Of a stretch of DNA of 64,000 nucleotides, positions 56,114-64,000 are shown piece after piece. The notes under the pieces are model-generated. The model worked only from the letters and a program-made list of their open reading frames with translations, did not search any database and was not told where the DNA came from. The stretch is from Diphasiastrum complanatum. Taxonomy: Eukaryota; Streptophyta; Lycopodiopsida; Lycopodiales; Lycopodiaceae. The first letter of the stretch is position 1. The number at the start of each line of letters is the position of its first letter. The stretch spans positions 12,671,040 to 12,735,039 of the forward strand of contig CM055100.1 in the NCBI GenBank assembly GCA_029204225.1, read 5' to 3'. Position numbers and translations under genes: made by a program.

Positions 56114-57700
56114 ATGGCTTCGGACATCTCTCAACTTCGTCCTCTCAGTCTCAAACGACCTGCTTCAACTGTATCTCCCCCTATAGACTCCCCTCCTCAT
56201 TTGCATCAGGCTGTGTGGGTTTCCACGCTTGCCTCAACACCCTCTGTTCCTCTTCGTCCAACTCTTCCCATGACATTATTCCCCCCTCGCTTGATTGTGA
56301 ACCTCTTTTGACCCTTGTTGCAGTGCCTTCTCAACCCCCTGAATGGGTTCCTTGCCATGCTTGTGGTCGTTTCTTCTCTCCTAGAGGAGGTCTTGCCTAT
56401 CACCAGCGTTCTTTTCCTATGCTGCTTTAGTCATCTCAAGATCACCCTCCTCTTTTAGCACTCAATTCGTCCTCTGCTTCAGCTTGGTCTTGGATTTCTT
56501 CCCTTGACATCCTCGATGCTTTTCACTTGGGCTTCCCTCATCTAAGGCTCTACTTTCATATTCCCCTCGCTCTTCGTTGTGAAACTCAAGTTGCTATGGG
56601 GCTTCCTCTTGATCGCTTGGTTATTGACCCCTTTGACATTGCGGCTTGGAATTAGTTTCTTCTTTTTTTCCTTTGGTGTCTAGTCCTCCCTCCGAGGGGT
56701 GGAGATGCTGGTCATAGATAAACTCATGCTCGCCTTCATTGCTTTCTATTGGGAGACTGGTAAACACTTCATGATGAACACTTTGCTTGTTGTTAAGCAC
56801 TTGCTGCTCGCAACTCACAGGACTCTCAACCTCAAGGCACCCCACCTCTCCACCATCACCTTTGTCACACCCTACATCTTGGGCAAGTTGGTGAGTATTC
56901 TTACACAGCTCGAGCTTTAGCTCCTCTCACACCCACTCTCTCTTCTATTGATACTGTTGCTGCTCTCCAGGCTCTTCATCCTGCTTCTGAAGGCATTCTT
57001 CCCTTGTTTGTGGAAGACTTTGTGTCTGATGTTGACTTGGTGCTTGATCATGATTCTTTCTCTTGTGCCTTCCATCGTAGTCCTTGTCTTGTTGTTGGTG
57101 GTCCCTCCGATTTGGTCTATGAACACCTTCATAATTGCTTTCTATCTGAGGACTCTACTAGTGGCTTTGTTCAACTCTTTCAGGTCTCCTCTTTTATCGC
57201 CTCTGGTCACATTCCTTCTTTGTTTGCGCATCTTTTGTCTGTGTCTGGTTTGATCGCCATGACTAAAGCCTCGGGTGGCGTCTGTCCCATCGTTATTGGC
57301 AAAGTCCTCCACCATCTTGTAAGTCTCTCTATCTATTTCAATTTGAACAGATTTTCGTCTCTTTTCTCTCACCTCATCAGTTTGACATCTCTATTCCTAG
57401 CAACTGTGAAGCTGTCATTCATGGTTTGTGTGCCACCCTTGATCTCCATCCTGATTGGGTTGTTCTCCAATTGGATGTTTCCAATGCTTTTAGCTCTGTT
57501 TCTAGAGCTGCGATCTTTCAGGAGCTACGCGCAGCTGGTGGTGAGTTGGCTCAGCTTATCCCATTTGTGCGATTGTTCTATGCTGCTGAGACTCCTCTCT
57601 TTTACAATCACCATGTGCGCTCTGGAGATCTTTCTACTATCCAGTCTGTAACAAGTGTTCATCAAGGTGATTCTTTGGGTGGTCCTCTTTTCGCTCTGGC
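56114..57700 (+). pseudogene. endonuclease-type LINE, N-terminal half (zinc finger and RT start)
   Basis: Probable start MASDISQLRPLSLKRPAST at 56114, then frameshifts. A zinc finger CHACGRFFSPRGGLAYHQRS (about 56357-56416) comes early. Further on are SIDTVAALQALHPASEG (about 56945), IPSLFAHLLSVSGLIAMTKA, a GGVCPIVIGKVLHHLV motif, and RT boxes VVLQLDVSNAFSSVSRAAIF and VHQGDSLGGPLFALA. The frame ends exactly at FALA with an LTR beginning at 57701. An N-terminal zinc finger plus (on the other half) a C-terminal restriction-like nuclease is the layout of R2/NeSL-type elements. The family is widespread in plant genomes as far as I recall. Many frameshifts, so inactive. Confidence 0.85.
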
Positions 57701-57750
57701 TGTTGTGCGTATTTCCTACACAATAATGAACAGGTGGGTCCCACCACTTG
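57701..57750 (+). repeat. start of LTR X interrupting the LINE
   Basis: TGTTGTGCGTATTTCCTACA and the following 30 bases match, inverted, the right end of 62653-63280. The five bases before it are CTGGC. Homology stops near CCACCACTTG (57750). Confidence 0.7.
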
Positions 57751-57874
57751 GCAAGGGATTAATTTTGTTTTTTAAGCTATATATTGTGTCAGATTTTTTT
57801 CAAATTGCTCAGTGTTTTTTATTGCCGTAATCTCAGTTTTGATATGGATCAAGCCTCCTTTAAAAAAAAAAAAA
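57751..57874. other. junction segment ending in an A-run
   Basis: AT-rich, ends in a run of 13 A's at about 57861-57873 right before CT-rich DNA. The run could be the poly(A) tail of a retroposed sequence or a simple repeat. Confidence 0.35.
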
Positions 57875-58600
57875 TCTCTCTCTTTGCTTCCCCTCCCTTC
57901 ACCACCCCCTCTCGCTCACTCGCTCACTCGCTCCCTCCCTCCCTCGTTTGTTGCTCGTAGCACTACTCCCCCTCTTGCTCACACCCCTTGCTCTCTCCTC
58001 ATCCGCCCCCTTCACCTCCCTTTCCATCCCCTCTCTTGCTCCTCACCCGCTCCCTTCCTCGCTATCAACGTGCTGCTCTCTCCCCACCCTCCTTCATCGC
58101 TCCACCTCCTTCCCCTCCCAACTGCCTCGCTACCTCCCATTACTCTCTCCCTCCCTGTTGCGATCTCCACTCCCTCCCCCTTCTCGCTCACTCCCTCGCT
58201 TGTTGTTCTCCCTCCCTGCTCCTCCGCTCCTTCCCCCTTCCCCGCTGCTCATCCCTGCTCGCTCCACCTCTGCCCCCTCTCTTCGTTTGCTGCCCTGTCC
58301 TACATGTCTGCTACTCCGCTCTCTCCTTCTGCTCTGCAGCTTCCTCCCTCGCCTATTGTCCCTTCCCTTCCTGCTCCACTGCCTCCCTCACTACTCCCTT
58401 CTCCACGCCTCCCTGTCCACTCCTTCACCCCCTGCTACTTGCTTCCCCCTTCACCTCCCCTCCAGCTCTCTACTCCCTACCTACAGCTGTGCTCCCTCCC
58501 TCACCTTCATTCACTCGCCTCCATCGCTCCCTTCCCCTCTCTCTGCTGATCCGCACCTCCAGAGACCTGCCTCTGGATAGAACCAACGTGCCTACTACCT
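57875..58600 (+). repeat. C/T-rich low-complexity tract
   Basis: About 725 bp of CCCTCC, CGCTCACT and CTCCCT words, very poor in A and G on this strand. Three overlapping frames of 210-245 codons stay open and encode Pro/Ser/Leu-rich sequence; that follows from the composition and is not evidence for a protein. Confidence 0.8.
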
Positions 58601-58849
58601 TTAGGAGGAAGAGAAAGTAGGCTGTCCCCAAGAAGGGTGGATCTCGAAGGCCAACTGTCCCCAAGACTTCCTCTTGTTATTCGTCTAGCTCCTCAGCAGG
58701 TTTCATCACCAAAAGTGTTGATTACCCAAGAGGAGCTAGATAGAATAACAGAGAAATCTGTAAATATTCTTTCCACTTCTGTTTCTGCTCCTGTACATAA
58801 TGTTTTTGTGAGAATTCCATATGACTCAGCCCAAGTTTTTTTTTATTCT
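58601..58849. other. unassigned segment after the C/T tract
   Basis: A 105-codon frame at 58637-58954 (QVSSPKVLITQEELDRITEK) runs into copia gag on the other strand, so only its first 70 codons could mean anything. No domain recognised. Confidence 0.25.
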
Positions 58850-59160
58850 AGCCATCTATATCTCGCACTTTGTATAATGTGTTCAAGATGTCCCAGACTT
58901 CCTTGGATGTCTAAGCTTCGGACACATGGCCGATTTGAGTATCCGAAATGTTGAGGATGATCAGCGCAAATGCTTTGCCATCCTTCAATTTCCATCTGGA
59001 GATTGTTGCGTCGTCAACTTTGGGTATTCTTTCTGCACCTATAACAACGTCATACAACTCCTTAGCCATTAGCACGGTTCTCATCTTAAATTTTCACAGA
59101 TGGTAACTAGCTCCATCAAGCTTTTCCATGATAGGACTGGCTTTCCCGTGGGAATTTATG
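58850..59160 (-). pseudogene. copia gag N-terminal fragment
   Basis: On -: SPIMEKLDGASYHL, a stop, KFKMRTVLMAKELYDVVIGA, WKLKDGKAFALIILNISDTQ and TSKEVWDILNTLY. It is the first 100 codons of gag, close to those at 42760 and 19961. The start Met is mutated or unclear near 59160. A leader, PBS and LTR lie upstream. Confidence 0.85.
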
Positions 59161-59381
59161 TGAAAGATTAGTCTAGGTGATAGTAGTAACTATCAGTGAC
59201 TTTAAGTTTGAAAATATGGTGCTAAATTATAGAAGAAGAAGACAATCACTCTATCAGCTAGTAGAGTCTTGTTTTTGTGGAAGCTAATCAGGCTATAGAA
59301 ATAGCTCTAAAATGAAACCGCTTGAGAAATCAAATAGTTTCTGATATTAATGTTATAAATAATCAAAGAATAGCAATCCAT

Positions 59382-59394
59382 GGCTCTAATACCA
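59382..59394 (-). promoter_or_regulatory. primer binding site (variant)
   Basis: Sense TGGTATTAGAGCC, adjacent to the LTR start at 59395; the same variant as at 10668. Confidence 0.8.
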
Positions 59395-60300
59395 TGTCGG
59401 AGAAGTTGAGGGAAGGATAGATCAATCCTCTTCAATTTTCTTGATGCATGCACTACTGGTGACTTAGTAGGCGAACACAAGAACATAATAATTTTAGAGC
59501 TTCTAATGCATGGTGGTAGTGGAAGTGATGAGCAGACAACCAGACAAATCAATTAGATAGTCAGACAGAACATGGAAAAACATTGCAGTATTGACACGAA
59601 TCTGAATGCAGAACCAAACAAAGTTGTAATCACATTAAGTATAATGAAATATACAAGTCAATAATGCAAGTGAGCACAAAACAATAGTGGATGTAACCAT
59701 GTGCTTCACAAAGCTAATCACAATTTGTGAAGGTTATGGACCTATTATTGACAATCTGTCTGATAGAAAGAATCGATGCGTGAAAGCATCTACAATGGCT
59801 GTCTCATATGTTACCTCTCTCTCTTCATTCTCTATTTGTGAATAGTATATACACGAATTGTATAGGTGTGCAGATGAAAAAGGTACAAAAGTGGTTGTGC
59901 TGTCTGTAGGAGATCATGGGTGGCTGTTGTCGTTGTCAAATCTGATTGCACAGTGCATAGAACGAGCATGAGAAGGCTGCGACGTCGGGCTTCGCTAAAA
60001 TTGACGCTAGTGAAAATGCAAAAATTGTGACACTTTGTCGCAATTTTTGCCTGTCATAAATTGCGTGTAAAAATGCAGTGTCGCATTTTTCGCTTGTTTA
60101 AAAATTTCTTGTATCTATGCAGACCCTGTAACTGTCGCTTTTTTGGAAGTGTCGCAAAACACTTAGTTGCTTAGGATGGCCCGAAGGTGAAAAGGCAATA
60201 ATGTCGGATTTTTTGCCTGTGGAAAATCCTGAGTAAAAATGCAGACTGTGGCGACAAACAGTTCACATATGCAGACTGTGGGACAACACAAGTAAAAAAT
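59395..60300 (-). repeat. 5' LTR of the 58850 gag fragment (right end uncertain)
   Basis: Starts TGTCGGAGAAG on + after the PBS. The right half repeats short motifs (TGTCGCAATTTTTGC, AAATGCAGACTGTG at about 60243 and 60275). The outer end is not resolved. Confidence 0.5.
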
Positions 60301-60487
60301 GCAGCAGCATGAATGGAGTAAGATTTACATAGGATTTAGGAGAGTAGAGGAGATAAATCCAACATTTCACACATGTGAAGTCAATACACAACTTAAAATA
60401 GCATTCTACACACAAGAATTCAAGATATTAACAAGACAATGCAAACATAGATAATAACAGAAATCCAAAGAGATCACTTCCATAAGC

Positions 60488-60490
60488 ATG

Positions 60491-60577
<87 letters not shown>
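60488..60577. repeat. GA microsatellite
   Basis: About 90 bp of uninterrupted (GA)n starting after CATGAAT. Confidence 0.97.
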
Positions 60578-60579
<2 letters not shown>

Positions 60580-60955
60580 TGCCCTCTTCCCATGCTCGTA
60601 CACTATATATAATAGGTCCTTGACCTATTTGGATGTGCTTGTCCAAGCTTATCATCATTTAGAAAGTTTTAGATCTATTCTACCAATAGACTAGATTCAA
60701 TGCTTCTAAATTTACCAATTTGAATCGGTTTAAACTCGACCTATCAGCTTTCTATCACTTTCCAAATATGATAATTCAAATAAACTTACGCCTAAACAAC
60801 TTTATAAACGAAATCTTGGTGCATTTATTCATAGAAAAAAGTAGTAGGTACATTGATGAAAAAGATATGTACACCGCGAAGGGGAAGGTTATACAAAAGT
60901 AAGCTCAAACAAGAGATTAATCCAAATCCTGGCATTAAAAATAAAAGTGCATAAA
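60578..60955. other. unassigned spacer
   Basis: AT-rich, no motif. It lies beyond the 3' end of the minus-strand LINE half. I see no poly(A) or target duplication that would define that end. Confidence 0.35.
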
Positions 60956-62647
60956 CTATGATGATGTCAGTGGGAGTCTGCCAACTGGCTGCAACAGATC
61001 AAAAAAGTGAAAAGGTGCTAAGTCGGCTAATGAAGGGAGATGAGATGTAGCAGACCCAGCCACCGTCGCCCGTTGCAGAATTGAATGGGCTTGAGCATGT
61101 TGCAGGGCAATGAAAATACGTTGTTTGAAAGAAGCCACGAGAATAGAACCAAGAATACCTTGACGCTCTGTTGCCTGATGAGAACACATGCGAAGAAAAT
61201 CCTCAAATCGTCGATGCAAGGTGCCATAAGACTCAATTGCCAGGGGAAGGAAAGCATCAGTGGGGTGCCCATTGGAGTAGAATTTTTCCTTCTCTTGTGC
61301 TACCACACCTGCCACTTCTCCTAGTGTGAAGGCAGAGCGAGAAAATAGGTCACCACACGTGGGATCAACAACAACAACATCTGCCAAAGTACAAAGCCCA
61401 TCCCGAGAGAGGACAATGTCAACACGCCTACGGAAAGAGTGGGACGCGAAAGAAGGAAAGACATGAGACTGCTCTCTGAGGACATGGAATCTTGCATCTC
61501 TGGCTATAGCGGCTACTGCATCTCTGACAACATCATGCGTAGCTGTGTGCTCACTCCCAAAAGGACAGCGGAGGAGGTGGATAACAAGAGCATCAATAGG
61601 GTGACCACAGACACACCTAAAGAGACCCAAGACTGAAGGATGAGGTAGCCCCAAGCGAAGATGAAGAGCAGTGGTGAAGATGGCCGAAGACAACCAAAAA
61701 GAAGGAATAATAGGCCGAGCTGACAACCAAGCCCCCACACTAGGACCCGCATAAGAAAGAAGCCGAGCTCGATGCAACGCCGAAGGAGCCTCAAAAATCA
61801 TGCTGGAAAGGGTTTGCTTGTGCACATGTTCCAAGAGGGTCTCTTGTAGGTGATCTGAACTGAAAGTGAGGAGTTGTTCAAAAGGAGGAAGACAAGCTTG
61901 GGCAGAGAGGGGGGGGAGCTCTCGCGTAGTGATGAGGAGGTGCTAGAAAGGCAGAGAATTGCTATCCACATGAACAATGCAATTTGCCAAGAGAGGGCGA
62001 AAGCCAGAAAGGAACCAAGAAGACAAAGCAAGGGCGACAAGAGCCTAGCTCCCAAGAAAAGTTGCAAGTGCAGAAGAAAGCATAGACAGAAGACCCACAC
62101 CTCCACAAGAAATGGGTAACTATGTCTGGTTCCGAGCTGAAAGGGTCTCCACACCATCCAAAGAACCTGGGCCCAAAAGGCGGCCTAAAACATCCATAAT
62201 AGAGTTGTCAAAGGAATAGAGAAGATGCAAAAAGTCCTGAGCAGGGAGAAAAGTCCGCAGCAAATAAGTTGGACGCTGGATAAAGCAAGACGTCAAGATG
62301 CCAAACGTGACCTGAGTGTCAGCCAACCGGAGAAGCAGATCTGAATGAGCAACATCCTCCTAGAGAGCCTCACCAAGAAAAGTAGATCTAAAGGAAATAG
62401 ACCCAAAAGGAACACCCTAAATGCGAAACCTTGAGGAGGAACAAAGTTCGGGGGAAGACCTGCTGGAGACCACACTGAACACTTGCGAGTTTGAATAGAC
62501 AAACCAAGAGAAGCCAGCTCCTAAGAGAAATAATAAAATGCGAGGAGCACCGTAGGATCAGGACCAACAATATGAGTGTCATCAACAACCGAAGGAAATA
62601 AGCAGGAGGGAAAGGCCTCTACAGAAGCTCAAAGTGCACGGAAATGA
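60956..62647 (-). pseudogene. endonuclease-type LINE, C-terminal half (RT catalytic part and nuclease)
   Basis: In - sense it starts LAHFRAL (62648 down), then DDTHIVGPDPTVLLAFYYFS (RT catalytic DD, near 62580), LGLSIQTRKCSVWSP, broken thumb frames to 61840, and a long open frame 60956-61834. That frame has ARLLSYAGPSVGAWLSARP, a Cys/His knuckle (CVCGHPIDALVIHLLRC), HDVVRDAVAAIARDARFHVL and a restriction-like nuclease core RRVDIVLSRDGL followed by LADVVVVDPT. It begins exactly where the + half at 57700 stops, so both are halves of one element in opposite orientation. Frameshifts and stops inactivate it. Confidence 0.87.
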
Positions 62648-62652
62648 GCCAA

Positions 62653-63280
62653 TGTAGTCCGTCGTAGTATAGGGGTCCGTTCACTGGGAGCCACCCATGC
62701 ACACCTGCATAACAAGAGAGAGAGAAGGGAGATAGAGAGGAAGGAGTGATGAGAGAGAGGAGAGAGGAGAGAGAGTTTAGAGAGAGGAGAGAAGAGAGAT
62801 AGAGAGAGAGAGAGAGAGAGCTTTATTGAGAAAGATGAAGATATGTACAATGGGAAATGGCCTCCTTATATAGTTGAGGAGAGAGGGCCATCTTAGCTCT
62901 CATTGGCCTATTTACAATGGCATCCTAGCCCTTCAAACTAATTGAACTTCAATCTAATGGTTCATTAAGAAAAGGGCCAAACTCACATGATTCATGTGAG
63001 TTTGAGAGATTCCCTTTTAACCTAGAACCTTATGAACTTGACTTTGGGCTTTTTAATTAATTTATTCTAACTAAGGCCCCAAGTATTTTATTCAAGTTCT
63101 ACCTCACCATTTTGCGTGCTCATTGGGTTGGGCTTACACATGCAGGACGCCAATGCCCTCACACTTATTATTCTAACTGTACACTGCACTGTGGTGGGGC
63201 CCACTAGGTAAGGCTTGGCCAATAGTATTTCAAGTGGTGGGACCCACTTGTTCATTATTGTGCAGGAAATACCCACAACA
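62653..63280 (-). repeat. LTR X, full copy
   Basis: 628 bp; sense TGTTGTGGGTATTTCC at 63280 down to GGACTACA at 62653. Contains a TATA-like ACTATATAAGG near 62868 and AATAAAGC, then a CT-rich stretch at 62700-62825 (GA-rich on +). Sense TTGGC follows (62648-62652), close to the CTGGC before the other copy at 57701. I see no PBS or normal purine tract on its right side, so the element type is open. Confidence 0.65.
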
Positions 63281-63470
63281 GGGTCCACGGCCCAAAGTAG
63301 TGTCGGTCCCTTGGCACGAGGCTGCAACTGTCGTGAAGGGGCACTGTTGTCGGTTCTTTTATTGTTGGGACATGGGTGCTTCAGGATAAGCGTGGATAAA
63401 ATTCGATTACATAAAACTTGAGGCTTTATTGGATGATGGCAATCAGCAAGAACTTGGACTTGCCAGATTT
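63281..63470 (-). other. sequence inside element X, unassigned
   Basis: If X is an LTR element this is its 3' internal end. Element sense just before the LTR reads TTTGGGCCGTGGACCC, not a typical polypurine tract. Nothing else recognised. Confidence 0.3.
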
Positions 63471-63905
63471 TCAATAATACCCATAAGGGTCTGGTGGCCA
63501 TTCCGGATAACCTTGTTCATTGACAATTGGGTAGTCGAGGTATGCCATCTGAGGATCCTCATAGATCTGCATAATTGGTCCCAATGTCATGGAATCCCCC
63601 AAATCATAATGTGGATATGACATGTTTGCTTGATGCTCTTGTCTGTCCAGGTATTTGAAGTATGCATCAGCCTGATGACTTTCCTCAGCAGTCAATATCA
63701 TAGATTTAGGACAAGGCTTTGTCATTATAGGTTCTGGTTCTTGCTGTGCAATTGGCCATTTTGGGCTTGGATTCCCTGGATTTGGCCGTCTAAGCAATGT
63801 GATATCCTGATGTAGCTTTGTGGTGGCTAGATGTTGAGTGGAACATTCCGACTGTGGTTGGATCTTGCTTATGATTGGTGTTGAAATCAGAGGACAATCT
63901 CCCAC
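63471..63905 (-). CDS. hypothetical 144-codon ORF, possibly gag-like
   Basis: Starts MGDCPLISTPIISKIQPQSE, is rich in Pro, Gln, Tyr and acidic residues and ends PEWPPDPYGYY. No zinc knuckle, membrane segment or catalytic motif. It lies upstream, in sense, of LTR X and might be part of a structural protein of that element. The frame could extend to the right of 63905 with another start, and the window ends soon after. Confidence 0.3.
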   Translation of the reverse strand: MGDCPLISTPIISKIQPQSECSTQHLATTKLHQDITLLRRPNPGNPSPKWPIAQQEPEPIMTKPCPKSMILTAEESHQADAYFKYLDRQEHQANMSYPHYDLGDSMTLGPIMQIYEDPQMAYLDYPIVNEQGYPEWPPDPYGYY

Positions 63906-64000
63906 CTTAGTCTTTCCTTTCTCAATGGACTACTCTCTTGAAGGTGGTACAGATGGATCATTGCATTGACTGGTAGTCAGTTTGCCTTCAAGTTGCATGG
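63906..64000. other. window edge, unassigned
   Basis: No motif; may belong to the same element as 63471-63905. Confidence 0.2.

Noticed and set aside
57812-58620. Three overlapping Pro/Ser/Leu-rich ORFs of 210-245 codons
   Set aside because: Open frames caused by C/T-rich composition; no start context, domain or codon pattern supports a protein.
60406-60694. Ser-Leu or Arg-Glu repeat ORFs
   Set aside because: Same reason: (GA)n at 60488-60577.

Overview
This window looks like gene-poor, repeat-packed nuclear DNA of a land plant with a large genome. I lean towards a gymnosperm or another large-genome lineage because of the nesting depth and the lack of host genes, but I cannot prove that from 64 kb. 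Almost everything recognisable is a retrotransposon or a fragment of one. Ty1/copia dominates, with at least ten separable insertions. There are two or three Ty3/gypsy remnants, one non-LTR (LINE) element with a restriction-like endonuclease, and one miniature LTR element (TRIM). I found no convincing host gene, rRNA, CRISPR array or bacterial feature. Plant initiator-Met-tRNA primer binding sites (TGGTATCAGAGC and variants) occur again and again.

Layout. 1-8.65 kb: an old copia element on + is split in its RNase H domain by a complete, intact copia element on - (1174-7604; LTRs of 655 bp with four differences; target duplication ATAAT; one uninterrupted 1317-codon polyprotein). 8.7-17.3 kb: inverted remnants of a second copia family, a palindromic foldback element (about 12.4-13.08 kb), another copia LTR, and scrambled gag/RT pieces. 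17.4-18.95 kb: unassigned sequence and a degenerate GCATCYGAC repeat. 19-25.5 kb: several truncated copia elements, some sharing LTRs. 25.5-32.3 kb: a copia integrase fragment, then a chromodomain gypsy element (26882-31903, TSD ACAAG) inserted into a copy of dispersed repeat R1. 32.5-33.7 kb: an older gypsy RT. 33.8-43 kb: two degraded copia elements on -, a long GA microsatellite grown inside an LTR, and a 378-bp TRIM (39189-39566, TSD TCTTT). 44.4-48.0 kb: a copia deletion derivative in which gag is fused in frame to RT. 48.1-50.9 kb: gypsy gag-protease and copia RNase H remnants. 51-54.7 kb: unassigned. 54.74-55.57 kb: a solo LTR (TSD TTAGA). 56.1-63.3 kb: the two halves of one endonuclease-type LINE, facing each other, with LTR sequence at both break points. 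63.4-64 kb: an orphan ORF.

How the parts work together. Only the copia element at 1174-7604 appears able to make all its own proteins. The deletion derivatives (gypsy 26882-31903, copia 44425-48046, TRIM 39189-39566) keep LTRs, PBS and PPT and could only have moved with proteins supplied by relatives. The most unusual item is the TRIM. Each of its 153-bp LTRs holds a tRNA-like sequence with pol III A and B boxes and a T-run, which resembles in principle the 5S-carrying Cassandra TRIMs but uses a tRNA-type domain.
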